A stretch of DNA of 64,000 bases from Mycobacteroides immunogenum. Its GTDB lineage: Bacteria; Actinomycetota; Actinomycetes; Mycobacteriales; Mycobacteriaceae. The position numbers and the translations under genes are program-made. Every line of letters starts with the position of its first letter. Position 1 is the first letter of the stretch. This document shows positions 41,926-50,520 of this stretch, in pieces. The stretch covers positions 3,100,001-3,164,000 of the forward strand of contig NZ_CP011530.1 in the NCBI RefSeq assembly GCF_001605725.1, given 5' to 3'. Under the pieces are notes generated by a model. That model was given only the letters and a program-made list of their open reading frames with translations, was not told the origin of the DNA and made no database searches.

Positions 41926-42933
41926 CTAGAAAAGTGTCGGCTCCAGCGCTGGAGCCATTTTCACCGGCCGCGCTGGGGTCTCCTCCCGATGCGAGGCCAG
42001 CCCATACTTGCGCACCAATGGCCCGACGCGCTCGCGCAGCCACGCGCGATACTCGGCGGGTACGTAGGCACCCTTGCGATACAGCTCGCGGTATCGGCTG
42101 ACGAGCTCGGGATGCGATTGCGATATCCAGGACATGAACCAGCCCCGGGTAGTCCCCCGCAGATGCAAGGGGAAGACGGTGACGCCCGCCGCACCGGCGG
42201 CGGCGATCCGGCTCAACAGATCATCGAGATGCTCGGTCGTGTCGGTGAGGAACGGAAGCACCGGCGCCACCATGACATGCGGTTCGAATCCGGCCTCACG
42301 CGCCGCGGCGATCAGCGACAGCCTGGCCTGCGGCGACGGGACCCCTGATTCGACCTCCCCGTGCAGCGCCTCGTCTCCGATGGCCAGCGATATCCCCAGG
42401 CTCACCGATACCTGTCCAGCGGCCTCGGACAGCAGCGGCAGATCCCTGCGCAGCAATGTGCCTTTGGTCAGGATCGACATGGGCGTACCTGACTCTGCCA
42501 GCGCCGCAATGATTCCCGGCATCAGCTGGTAGCGCCCCTCGGCCCGCTGATAAGGATCGGTATTGGTGCCGAGTGCCACTGTCTCGCGGGTCCACGACCT
42601 GCGACCGAGCTCCTTCCTGAGCACCGGAACCAGGTTGGTCTTCACCACGATCTGAGTGTCGAAATCGGCGCCGCTATCGAACTCCAGGTACTCATGGGTG
42701 GGGCGGGCGAAACAATACCGGCAGGCGTGTGCACAGCCCCGAAAGGCATTGACCGTGAACCGAAATGGCAGCATGGAGACCGCGGGCACCTTGTTCAGCG
42801 CGGACTTGCAGAGCACCTCGTGAAAGGTGATGCCTTCGAACTCTGGCGTGCGCACGCTGCGCACCAGACCGATACGCTCCAGTCCGGGGAGAGCGCCATC
42901 GTCGGCGTTCAACGTCTGAGCATCCCACCGCAT
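41926..42933 (-). CDS. Rv2578c-like radical SAM protein, SOS-regulated
   Basis: A 335-residue radical SAM protein. The iron-sulphur motif CAHACRYC gives C67, C71 and C74. The family is related to spore photoproduct lyase-like and Rv2578c proteins. Blocks GTNTDPYQRAEGRYQLM and LRGTTRGWFMSWI are conserved in this family. It may repair or modify DNA, which fits a LexA box at 42942-42957, eight bases upstream of the ATG at 42933. It ends six bases from the convergent metallopeptidase gene. Confidence 0.9.
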   Translation of the reverse strand: MRWDAQTLNADDGALPGLERIGLVRSVRTPEFEGITFHEVLCKSALNKVPAVSMLPFRFTVNAFRGCAHACRYCFARPTHEYLEFDSGADFDTQIVVKTNLVPVLRKELGRRSWTRETVALGTNTDPYQRAEGRYQLMPGIIAALAESGTPMSILTKGTLLRRDLPLLSEAAGQVSVSLGISLAIGDEALHGEVESGVPSPQARLSLIAAAREAGFEPHVMVAPVLPFLTDTTEHLDDLLSRIAAAGAAGVTVFPLHLRGTTRGWFMSWISQSHPELVSRYRELYRKGAYVPAEYRAWLRERVGPLVRKYGLASHREETPARPVKMAPALEPTLF

Positions 42934-42941
42934 GCGTCCAT

Positions 42942-42957
42942 GCGAACATATGTTCGA
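42942..42957 (-). promoter_or_regulatory. LexA (SOS) box
   Basis: GCGAAC-ATAT-GTTCGA differs from the mycobacterial SOS consensus TCGAAC-N4-GTTCGA at one base. It sits just before the radical SAM start. LexA control of the M. tuberculosis orthologue has been reported, to my recollection. Confidence 0.75.
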
Positions 42958-43010
42958 TACTCCTGTCAATCCCCTACGCGGTGTCGGAACACGAATCTAG
43001 GGTTGGTCTC

Positions 43011-43442
43011 ATGAAGCAGCAGTTGCACTTTGTCACTATCGCCGCAACGGATCTGGACGCCACTCGACATTTCTACGGCGCGCTGGGCTGGACCCCGCTG
43101 CTGGATGTCGAAGGCGAGATCGTCTTCTACCAGAGCGCCCCGGGACAAGTGCTGGGCTTCTTCCTCGCGGACAAGTTCAACGAGGATCTCGCCACGCCGG
43201 GTGACCAGGCACGAGTCTCCGGAATCACCTTGGCGCACAACGTCGACACCCCCGAAGATGTCAACGAGCTGTCCGGCATCATGGCTGCCGCGGGTGGCAC
43301 AGTTCTCAAGCATCCGCAGCCTGGGCAGTTCGGCGGGGTGTTCCACGCCCATGTCCAGGACCCGAACGGACTGATCTGGGAAATCGCACACAACCCGGGC
43401 TGGCGGATCGGTCCGGATGGCGCCGTACACCTCGGCGCCTGA
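43011..43442 (+). CDS. VOC (glyoxalase/bleomycin resistance) family protein
   Basis: A 143-residue protein with two beta-alpha-beta-beta-beta units. HFVTIAATDLDATRHFYGALG provides the first metal-ligand region, and HAHVQDPNGLIWEIAHNPG the last with DPNG and Glu. Members are dioxygenases, isomerases or binding proteins; the substrate cannot be told. ATG at 43011, after an AGGG. It is divergent from the radical SAM gene, and the SOS box between them could in principle act on both. Confidence 0.85.
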   Translation: MKQQLHFVTIAATDLDATRHFYGALGWTPLLDVEGEIVFYQSAPGQVLGFFLADKFNEDLATPGDQARVSGITLAHNVDTPEDVNELSGIMAAAGGTVLKHPQPGQFGGVFHAHVQDPNGLIWEIAHNPGWRIGPDGAVHLGA

Positions 43443-43471
43443 CACCCTGAGCGGCCCATGCGGCGGCCTGG

Positions 43472-43834
43472 TTGACTGAGCAGGTGACGGATACCGCGAC
43501 CGAACTCCTGTTTTCTTACGGCACTCTGCAACAGCCCGAGGTGCAACGCAGCACATTCGGTCAGGAGCTCGACGGCCGTGCCGATGCCATTGTGGGGTTC
43601 GATCTGGACTACGTGACCATCACCGACCCACATGTCATCGAGACCAGCGGTAGCGACCGCCATCCCATCCTGCGCCCGTCTGCTGACGCGGCGGCGGAAG
43701 TTCCCGGCACGGTATTCTCCATCACCGCCGCGCAGCTCGCTGCCGCCGATGAGTACGAAGTCGATGACTACCAACGGGTTTCCGTGCCGCTGCGTTCCGG
43801 TGCCAATGCCTGGGTCTACGTGTTCGCCGGCTGA
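43472..43834 (+). CDS. Gamma-glutamylcyclotransferase (AIG2-like) family protein
   Basis: A 120-residue protein of the GGCT fold. The substrate loop FSYGTLQQPEVQRSTFG is at the N-terminus, and ADEYEVDDYQRVSVPLRSG carries the catalytic Glu region. Relatives release 5-oxoproline from gamma-glutamylamines or peptides. The start is either TTG at 43472 or GTG at 43484; neither has a strong Shine-Dalgarno. It overlaps the convergent alcohol dehydrogenase gene by 19 bases. Confidence 0.8.
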   Translation: MTEQVTDTATELLFSYGTLQQPEVQRSTFGQELDGRADAIVGFDLDYVTITDPHVIETSGSDRHPILRPSADAAAEVPGTVFSITAAQLAAADEYEVDDYQRVSVPLRSGANAWVYVFAG

Positions 43835-44946
43835 TCGAACATGATCACCTGACGAATGGCCAGGCCGTCGGCCAGTAGATCCATCGCCTCATTGATCTGC
43901 GCGAGTTCTATCCTGGACGAAATGAGCTTGTCCACAGGCAATTTCCCTGCCCGCCACAGTTGGGCATAGCGCGGAATGTCCCGCGAGGGTACCGCGGTCC
44001 CCAGATAGCTGCCCACTACTGTGCGTGCCTCGGCGGTGACTGTCAGCGGGGAGATCGAGGCCCGCGCCGCCGGTGCGGGCAGCCCGACGGTGACCGTGGT
44101 GCCACCCGGCCGGGTGGCGGCGAAGGCCGTCTCGAAGGCGCGTGGATGCCCGGCGCATTCGATCACATAGCGCGCCGAAATACCCTGCTCCAGGACTTCG
44201 TCGGGCGCGTATGCCTCACTGGCACCGAGTGCCACGGCTTGAGCACGCTTCTGTCCCACCGTATCTACCGCGATGATTCTTTCCACGCCAACCGCTTTCG
44301 CGGTGATGACGGCGGCCATCCCCACGCCGCCGAGCCCGACGATCATGACCGTGTCCGTGGGTGCGGGCTTGGCGACGTTGAGCACCGCACCGCCTCCGGT
44401 GAGCACCGCGCACCCGAGAACCGCCGCCACATCGGGAGGGACGTCCAGACCCACCGGCACCACCGAGGCGCGGTCGACGACCGCGTGAGTAGCGAATGCC
44501 GACACCCCCAGGTGGTGACGAATGGGGGTCCCCGCGCGGTGCAGTCGCAGCCCATCGCGAAGCAATAGGCCGGCGTTGTTGGCCGCCGATCCGGCCGAGC
44601 ACGGCAACCGGCCGTCCTGGGCGCACGCCTCGCATTGTTCGCAGCGTGGCAGGAATGTCATCACCACGCGCTGCCCGTGCCGGATATCGGTGACCGCGGA
44701 GCCGGTACCCACCACGATTCCTGCTGCTTCGTGTCCGAGCAACATGGGCAGCGGGCGCGATCGGTTGCCGTCGACCACGCTCAGATCGGAGTGACAGACG
44801 CCGGCCGCCTCGATCCGGACAAGCAGCTCCGTCGGCCCGGGTTCGGCCAGATCGACCTCGCCGACGGAGATCGGCCGCGACAGCGCAAAAGGCCTGGCGC
44901 GTCCCGATTCTTCCAGCACCGCCGCGGTGATCTTCATCGAAGTCAC
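43816..44946 (-). CDS. Zinc-dependent alcohol dehydrogenase
   Basis: A 376-residue medium-chain dehydrogenase. Catalytic zinc ligands are C51 (AGVCHSD) and H72-E73 (LLGHEAAG). Structural zinc is held by C102, C105, C108 and C116 (CEQCEACAQDGRLPC). The NAD site is VMIVGLGGVGMAA. It resembles class III-type and NDMA-dependent enzymes, but cofactor and substrate are unknown. GTG start at 44946 overlaps the aminotransferase stop (GTGA). It is the last gene of the transketolase-aminotransferase operon, so it likely reduces or oxidises a product of those enzymes. Confidence 0.9.
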   Translation of the reverse strand: MTSMKITAAVLEESGRARPFALSRPISVGEVDLAEPGPTELLVRIEAAGVCHSDLSVVDGNRSRPLPMLLGHEAAGIVVGTGSAVTDIRHGQRVVMTFLPRCEQCEACAQDGRLPCSAGSAANNAGLLLRDGLRLHRAGTPIRHHLGVSAFATHAVVDRASVVPVGLDVPPDVAAVLGCAVLTGGGAVLNVAKPAPTDTVMIVGLGGVGMAAVITAKAVGVERIIAVDTVGQKRAQAVALGASEAYAPDEVLEQGISARYVIECAGHPRAFETAFAATRPGGTTVTVGLPAPAARASISPLTVTAEARTVVGSYLGTAVPSRDIPRYAQLWRAGKLPVDKLISSRIELAQINEAMDLLADGLAIRQVIMFDQPANT

Positions 44947-46163
44947 CGATTCCGTGCCAACGATTCGAAGGCCGCATCGGTGTGCCGCAATGCCTCATCG
45001 ATGTCGTCGTCGGAATGCGCGGACCCGAGGAACCAATTGTGATACGGATGCACGTAGACGCCGCGCGCACCGGCCTCATCACACCAGCGGCGGGTGAGCG
45101 CGAAATCATCGTCGTCGGCAAAGTGCAGCAACGGCATCTGCACCGGACCCGACTGGGTGATCGCGAAGCCGTGGGCCACCGCCTGCGCCGCAAGCCCGTC
45201 ACGCAGACGCTGTCCCGCGCGCTGAATGTTCTGCAACGCATCGGTATCGCGCAATTCGGTGATGGTGGCGATGCCCGCCGCCATCGACGCCGCGGAGAAC
45301 CAGAACGAGCCCGTGGCATAAATCCGGGAGGCCGCCTCACGCAGTGCTTCCGTTCCGGTGACGGCGGCCAACGCGTAGCCATTGGCGATGGCCTTGGACC
45401 AGGCCGACAGGTCGGGACGCACTCCCAGCGGCTCCCAACTGCCTGCGAGCGCAAGGCGGAACCCACAACGGACATCGTCGAGAATCAGTGCCGCGCCTGT
45501 CTTGTCACACAGAGCACGCAGCCCGCGCGCGAACTCCGGATCGGCAAGTTCCTGGTCCCGCCGCACGTCATGGCGGAAGGGACAGACGATGATGGCCGCA
45601 AGGTCATCGCCGGCACGGTCCGCCGCGGCGTGTACCGACGCCAGATCGTTGTATTCGAAGTAGTCCAGATGGGCCCGATCCTCAACGGTAACACCGACAT
45701 TCACCGGTGTGCACCACGGCACTGCCCCATGGTAGGCGCCGTGTGCCATCAGTACTTTGCGGCGGCCGGTCGCCGCCCGGGCGATGGTCAGGCACGCGGT
45801 GGTGGCGTCCGTCCCGTTCTTGGCCAACAGTGCCCAATCCGCGTGAGCGATGGTGTCGACCAGGAGTTCAGCCAGCTCCACCATGACGGGCGCCGCCCCA
45901 TTGAGGCAGTCTCCCTGCTCGAGTTGCCGCTGCACCGCATGCTGCACTCGTGGGTGCCGATGACCGAGCACCACCGGCCCCCATCCGCACATGAAGTCGA
46001 GGTAGATCTTTCCTTCAGTGTCCGTCAGGCGGCAGCCCTGTCCACTAACCATATACTGCGGCAACGTATCCGAGAACTCCAGGACGTTCATGTGTCCGTA
46101 GATTCCCCCGGGAATGACGGTGGCGGCACGCTTGGACAGCCCGGTGTCATTGTCGGCCGTCAT
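44943..46163 (-). CDS. Class III PLP aminotransferase (glutamate-1-semialdehyde aminomutase-like)
   Basis: A 406-residue fold-type I enzyme. The PLP lysine is K257 in SAWSKAIANGY, preceded by LILDDVRCGFR with the pyridine-nitrogen Asp. The block AKNGTDATTACLTIARAATGRRKVL fits the GSA aminomutase/omega-aminotransferase branch. It is not the heme-pathway hemL, given the surrounding genes. It probably moves an amino group between an amine and an oxo compound. ATG at 46163 overlaps the transketolase stop (ATGA). Confidence 0.88.
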   Translation of the reverse strand: MTADNDTGLSKRAATVIPGGIYGHMNVLEFSDTLPQYMVSGQGCRLTDTEGKIYLDFMCGWGPVVLGHRHPRVQHAVQRQLEQGDCLNGAAPVMVELAELLVDTIAHADWALLAKNGTDATTACLTIARAATGRRKVLMAHGAYHGAVPWCTPVNVGVTVEDRAHLDYFEYNDLASVHAAADRAGDDLAAIIVCPFRHDVRRDQELADPEFARGLRALCDKTGAALILDDVRCGFRLALAGSWEPLGVRPDLSAWSKAIANGYALAAVTGTEALREAASRIYATGSFWFSAASMAAGIATITELRDTDALQNIQRAGQRLRDGLAAQAVAHGFAITQSGPVQMPLLHFADDDDFALTRRWCDEAGARGVYVHPYHNWFLGSAHSDDDIDEALRHTDAAFESLARNR

Positions 46164-47176
46164 CGCAGTAGTTCCTTGGCCACCTCGGCGATACCCGGTG
46201 CGTCCAATCGGTATGCCGCGTACAGCGCGGCCGGCGGCCCGACCGGTATGTATTCGTCGGGGACACCATGCTTGCGGAATCGCACCCCCTGCACGCCCGC
46301 CTCGAACAAGGCCTCTGCGACTGCCGTGCCGAGCCCATTGGTGATGTTGTGTTCTTCCACCGTCAGGATCGCGCCGGTCTCACGTGCGGCGGCAAGCACC
46401 TCTTCGGTATCGACACTGCTTACCGTGTGCATGTCGACAACCCTTGTGCTGATCCCACATTCGGCGAGCTCCTCGGCGGCGGCCAAAGCGGGATGCACCT
46501 CGGTGCCGGTAGCGATGATGGTCAGATCCGTGCCCTGCCGGATTCTGATGGCCTTGCCGAACGTGATGTCCGGTACCGATGCATAGACCTCAGGATCGCG
46601 ACCACGACCCAGCCGGATGTACATCGCCCCCGGGTGGTCCACGGCCGCGCGCAAGATCGCGCGCAGGTGGTTGGCGTCGGTGGCGCACACGACTGTCAAT
46701 TCGGCGAATGTGCGCAGCACCCCAAGGTCTTCCAGCGCGTGGTGGCTGGTGCCGTAGAACCCCATCGACATGCCCGAGTGGTGGCCCACGACACGCACCG
46801 GCATCCGCGGGTAGGCGCAGTCGGTGCGAATCTGCTCGGCACATAGCAATGCCGAGAACGAGGCGAAGGTCGCCGCGAAGGGCACATATCCACACGACGC
46901 CATGCCTGCCGCCGTGGTGATCATGCCCTTTTCGGCAATCCCCATGTTAAAGAAGCGATCCGGGTGCCGATCGGCAAAGTCGGTGGCCCGGTTCGCGCTG
47001 GCGAGGTCGGCGGTCAGCACCACTACCCGCGAGTCCGCGTCTGCGAGGTCGGCCAACTCTTCACCGAACACGAACGCCGGAATCGAACTCACATCGCTGC
47101 CGTCGAAAGAACGCTTGTCACGCAGCTCGGTGGCTCCACCGCCGAAAATCTCTGCCTGATCCTGAGTCTCGGTCAT
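46160..47176 (-). CDS. Transketolase, C-terminal (pyrimidine-binding) subunit
   Basis: A 338-residue protein equal to the second half of transketolase. VVVLTADLASANRATDFADRHPDRFFNMGIAEKGM carries the Glu that activates thiamine diphosphate, and SMGFYGTSHHALEDLGVLRTF the substrate His region. The C-terminal domain (ILTVEEHNITNGLGTAVAEAL) is complete. It works with the product of the next gene. Split transketolases are usually catabolic rather than the housekeeping enzyme. ATG at 47176 overlaps the partner stop (ATGA). Confidence 0.93.
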   Translation of the reverse strand: MTETQDQAEIFGGGATELRDKRSFDGSDVSSIPAFVFGEELADLADADSRVVVLTADLASANRATDFADRHPDRFFNMGIAEKGMITTAAGMASCGYVPFAATFASFSALLCAEQIRTDCAYPRMPVRVVGHHSGMSMGFYGTSHHALEDLGVLRTFAELTVVCATDANHLRAILRAAVDHPGAMYIRLGRGRDPEVYASVPDITFGKAIRIRQGTDLTIIATGTEVHPALAAAEELAECGISTRVVDMHTVSSVDTEEVLAAARETGAILTVEEHNITNGLGTAVAEALFEAGVQGVRFRKHGVPDEYIPVGPPAALYAAYRLDAPGIAEVAKELLR

Positions 47177-48048
47177 TTCGCTTCCTCCAGCGGGCGCAGG
47201 CCGGCTTCCAGCTCTGCGATCACGTCGTCGTAGTCGGCCCCAACAAGATTGCCGACGTGCCAGTCGGGGTTGTATTCCATGAGGCGCACACCGCGTCCCT
47301 TCACCGTGTCCGCCACGATCAGCTGTGGCGGACCGTCTTGTACGTTCGGCAGACCGTCGAAGACATCGAGCAGCTGGTCCAGATCGTGCCCGTCCACCCG
47401 ATGCGTCTGCCAGCCAAAGGCCCGGAATCGGTCTTCAATGGGCTCGACAGCCATCACGTCATCGGTGAAGCCATCGATACACAACATGTTGCGGTCCACG
47501 ATGGCAACCAGGCGACCCAGCCGATAGTGGCCGGCAGCATTGGCCGCCTCCCATATCTGCCCCTCGTGCAGCTCGCCATCACCGAGCATGCAGAAAGTCC
47601 GGTACAGCCGCTTGCCCACCCGTCCGGCCAAGGCCATCCCGACGGCAATCGACAGCCCGTGTCCCAGCGACCCGGAGCTGAAGTCCACGCCGCGAACCTT
47701 TTTCATATCCGGGTGATCTCCGAACGGGCTGCCCAGCCGGGTGTAGTTGTCGAGCTCCGCGGGATCGAAGTAGCCGACGTCGGCCAGAATCGGGTAGAGC
47801 CCGATTGCCGCGTGCCCCTTGCTGAGCACGAATCGGTCACGATCCGGCCACTTCGGTTCGGCCGAGTTGTATTGCAAAATCTCGTAATACAACGCAGCGA
47901 AGAGCTCCGCCGCCGAGAACGAGGACGTATAGTGCCCGGCTCCCGCGATCTTGGACAGCCGCACCGTCTCGAGGCGGACGAACTTGGCACGATCGGAGAG
48001 GTGTTTGATGAGGGCTTCGCGGTCGGGTGTGCCCTGGGTCGGAATCAT
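47173..48048 (-). CDS. Transketolase, N-terminal (TPP-binding) subunit
   Basis: A 291-residue protein equal to the first half of transketolase. The thiamine diphosphate/metal motif is GDGELHEGQIWEAAN ... AIVDRN. GAGHYTSSFSAAELFAALY and FVLSKGHAAIGLYPILA carry the usual His and Lys-Gly-His residues. I start at ATG 48048 (MIPTQGTPDREAL) with AAAGGAG about 10 bases upstream; the frame is open to 48306 without conserved sequence. It heads the operon transketolase-N, transketolase-C, aminotransferase, alcohol dehydrogenase, divergent from the Lrp gene. Confidence 0.93.
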   Translation of the reverse strand: MIPTQGTPDREALIKHLSDRAKFVRLETVRLSKIAGAGHYTSSFSAAELFAALYYEILQYNSAEPKWPDRDRFVLSKGHAAIGLYPILADVGYFDPAELDNYTRLGSPFGDHPDMKKVRGVDFSSGSLGHGLSIAVGMALAGRVGKRLYRTFCMLGDGELHEGQIWEAANAAGHYRLGRLVAIVDRNMLCIDGFTDDVMAVEPIEDRFRAFGWQTHRVDGHDLDQLLDVFDGLPNVQDGPPQLIVADTVKGRGVRLMEYNPDWHVGNLVGADYDDVIAELEAGLRPLEEAK

Positions 48049-48204
48049 CGGATTCTGCTCCTTTGCAGGTGGCGAGGCTAGGAAGCGGCATTGTTCGCCA
48101 ATGGCTTTGTGGCGCAACAGGTGCGATTTCTTGTACCGGGTTTGATTGAGTCGGTGCCCCGATATCGTGGGATATGCTTCGACCGGATGCTCGCGATACT
48201 GAAC

Positions 48205-48215
48205 TTCCTTCGGAA
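48205..48215. promoter_or_regulatory. Putative Lrp site 1, TTCC-TTC-GGAA
   Basis: A short perfect palindrome in the 288-base gap between the transketolase operon and the Lrp gene. It is also half of a larger inverted repeat with site 2: TTCCTTCGGA (48205-48214) versus TCCGAAGGAA (48269-48278). Confidence 0.45.
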
Positions 48216-48268
48216 TTTCGGCCAAACTAAGCACTTTTTTCATCGGCCATCCGTATCGTCGCAATGAA

Positions 48269-48277
48269 TCCGAAGGA
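48269..48277. promoter_or_regulatory. Putative Lrp site 2, TCC-GAA-GGA
   Basis: Mirror copy of site 1. The centres are 63 bases apart, six helical turns, as expected for an octameric Lrp-type regulator wrapping DNA. It lies about 60 bases upstream of the Lrp start. Confidence 0.45.
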
Positions 48278-48336
48278 ATCGCCGCATCCGGACCACGGCG
48301 ATGCACACGTCAATCCGGTCGATCAGGAGGTCAGGC

Positions 48337-48861
48337 ATGCAACGGTATGAGGACGAGCGGCCACGCGAGATCAAGACCGACGAGATCGATGAACTGCTGC
48401 TCTGGGAGCTCAATGCCAACGGCCGCATTCCCAACAATGAGCTATCACGTAAGGCCGGAATCGCGCCGTCGACCTGCCACGCCCGCATCAAGCGCCTCGA
48501 ACAACTGGGTTTGATCAAGTCGATCAACGCCTTTGTGGACTACGAGGCGCTCGGTTTCCCGGTACAGGCGATCGTGTTCGTCCGGCTCCCCCCGCCGGCC
48601 CGGGATCAGGTCAAGGACTACGCCAGCCGCGTCATTCAGTTTCCTCAGGTACTCAACGTGTTTCACATGGGCGGGCCCGATGATTTCCTGATTCATGTGG
48701 CCTGTACATCGACCAGCCAGCTACGCGATTTCGTCGCCACCAAGCTGAGCGCCGGCCCCGTCGCGGCCACCACCACAAGCATCGTCTTCGACCATTACAT
48801 CGGCATGCAGCACATGGAGTACGTCAGCGGATACGAGGAGATGCGGCGGCCGATCCATTAG
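48337..48861 (+). CDS. Lrp/AsnC family transcriptional regulator
   Basis: A 174-residue regulator. The N-terminal helix-turn-helix is DEIDELLLWELNANGRIPNNELSRKAGIAPSTCHARIKRLEQLGLI, a classic AsnC domain. The C-terminal RAM domain senses an amino acid or related ligand (VNVFHMGGPDDFLIHVA-type block). ATG at 48337 has AGGAGG six bases upstream. It sits between the transketolase operon (divergent) and the aldehyde dehydrogenase/permease genes (same strand), so it probably controls the whole island in response to its substrate. Confidence 0.93.
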   Translation: MQRYEDERPREIKTDEIDELLLWELNANGRIPNNELSRKAGIAPSTCHARIKRLEQLGLIKSINAFVDYEALGFPVQAIVFVRLPPPARDQVKDYASRVIQFPQVLNVFHMGGPDDFLIHVACTSTSQLRDFVATKLSAGPVAATTTSIVFDHYIGMQHMEYVSGYEEMRRPIH

Positions 48862-48862
48862 T

Positions 48863-48881
48863 CACCGAAGAACATTCGGTG
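48863..48881. promoter_or_regulatory. Inverted repeat CACCGAA-GAACA-TTCGGTG
   Basis: Perfect seven-base arms starting one base after the Lrp stop and about 105 bases before the aldehyde dehydrogenase start. It has the CCGAA/TTCGG core of the sites upstream of the Lrp gene. It could be a third operator or a terminator; no T-run follows. Confidence 0.45.
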
Positions 48882-48985
48882 GGGCGCCGTCGACGGGTCC
48901 GCCCGGCCGAAATTCTTCGCGACATCGGAACCGGATTGAGCACGATGTTCGGAGTTCATCCGTGGTTGGGGGCGCGTTTCGCATC

Positions 48986-50464
48986 ATGGGCGACATGAGC
49001 GCACCGATGCACACGCTGACCCAATACCGAATGTCGATAGCCGGCATGCCGCGCGACAGTGCCACCGGCGAGGTCATCGAGATCCGGAACAAGTTCGACG
49101 GCAACCTCATCGGCACCGTACCCGCGGGGACAGTCCAGGACGCTCAGGATGCGCTGGACGCCGCCCCACGGGGATTCTCGGTCTGGTCGCAGACACCGAC
49201 ATTCCGGCGGGCCGCGATCCTCCAGGACGCGGCGGCGCAGATCAGGACCCGCCGCGACGATCTCGGTGCGATGCTTTCGGCCGAGAATGGCAAGACGTTC
49301 GCGCACGCACTGATGGAGATCGACACCACTGCGCGCATCTTTGATGGGTTCGCCGAGGAATCCAAACGACTCTTCGGTCAGACCATCCCGCTCGATATCC
49401 AGGAGGGTATGCAGAGCGACCTGATGGTGACCATGCGTGAACCGCTCGGGGTGATGGTCGGGATCGTTCCCTTCAACTTTCCTGCCGAGCTCTACGCGCA
49501 CAAGGTGGGCGCAGCACTCGCCGCCGGCAACGCGATGATCGTCAAGGCACCCGAAGACGACCCGATCGTCGCCATCATGCTGACTGATATCCTGCACCGT
49601 GCCGGAGTCCCGGCTGCCGCACTGCAATTGGTGACAGGCTACGGCGAGATCGTCGGCGACCATTTGTCCAAGAGCCCCGACATCGCCGCGGTCACCTTCA
49701 CCGGTAGTACCGCGGTCGGCGCGATCATCGCCGCCAACGCGGGCAGAAACATCGTTCGGGTATTCCTCGAACTCAGCGGCAATGACGCGTTCATCGTCTG
49801 CGAGGACGCCGATCTGGATGCGGCGGTGGACCATGCCATCACCGGACGCACCTACGCCAACGGGCAGGTCTGCGTCGCCACCAAGCGCATCATGGTGGTC
49901 CGTTCCCGGTACCAGGAGTTTCTTACCCTGCTCGGTGATCGGGTCCGTGGGCTGAAGGTCGGCGATCCGTCGTGTGACACCACCGACGTGGGACCGCTGA
50001 TCACCGTGAAAGCCGCCTGTGCGGTGGAGCAACAGATCCAGGACGCGGTCCGGCAGGGCGCACGGCTCGTTGTCGGCGGCACGCGCCGGGGAGCCTTCAT
50101 AGATCCCACGCTGTTGGAGATCGATACCCACGTCGGCATCGCCACCGATACCGAGATCTTCGGTCCGGTCTTCGCGCTCATGGCGGTGGACAACGTCGAC
50201 GAGGCCATCGACATCGCCAACTCCTCGCAGTTCGGTTTGAACGCCGCGGTATTCACCCACGATCTTCGCCGGGCCATCGACGCGGGGCGGCGGATCAAGG
50301 CAGGCATCGTTTCGGTCAACGGCGGCAACACCTATCGGCCGGATGCGGCGGCATTCGGCGGCTACCGGAAAAGCGGCCTGGGCCGTGAGGGAATCGCCTA
50401 CACCCTCGATGAATTCACTCAGGTCAAGAGCATCGTGCTGCGAGGAGTGCTCACCTCCGAGTGA
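48986..50464 (+). CDS. NAD(P)-dependent aldehyde dehydrogenase (succinate-semialdehyde type)
   Basis: A 492-residue ALDH. The active-site Cys is C296 in GQVCVATKR, with the general base E262 in LELSGND. VGIVPFNFPAELYAHKVGAALAAGN and FTGSTAVG are the cofactor segments; KAPED replaces the common KPSE. The general-base Glu argues against a CoA-acylating enzyme. The start is uncertain: ATG at 48986 or 48995, or GTG at 48962. It is followed 56 bases later by an APC permease gene, and it likely oxidises an aldehyde from the island's pathway. Confidence 0.9.
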   Translation: MGDMSAPMHTLTQYRMSIAGMPRDSATGEVIEIRNKFDGNLIGTVPAGTVQDAQDALDAAPRGFSVWSQTPTFRRAAILQDAAAQIRTRRDDLGAMLSAENGKTFAHALMEIDTTARIFDGFAEESKRLFGQTIPLDIQEGMQSDLMVTMREPLGVMVGIVPFNFPAELYAHKVGAALAAGNAMIVKAPEDDPIVAIMLTDILHRAGVPAAALQLVTGYGEIVGDHLSKSPDIAAVTFTGSTAVGAIIAANAGRNIVRVFLELSGNDAFIVCEDADLDAAVDHAITGRTYANGQVCVATKRIMVVRSRYQEFLTLLGDRVRGLKVGDPSCDTTDVGPLITVKAACAVEQQIQDAVRQGARLVVGGTRRGAFIDPTLLEIDTHVGIATDTEIFGPVFALMAVDNVDEAIDIANSSQFGLNAAVFTHDLRRAIDAGRRIKAGIVSVNGGNTYRPDAAAFGGYRKSGLGREGIAYTLDEFTQVKSIVLRGVLTSE

Positions 50465-50520
50465 AACGCCACCGTATACGCCCGCACTGCCCGACAATGC
50501 CGTCAGAAGGTGAAAACACG

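Noticed and set aside
48049..48306. Extension of the transketolase N-subunit to 377 residues
   Set aside because: The family's conserved sequence begins after 48048, where an AAAGGAG is well placed; the extension contains the likely Lrp sites.
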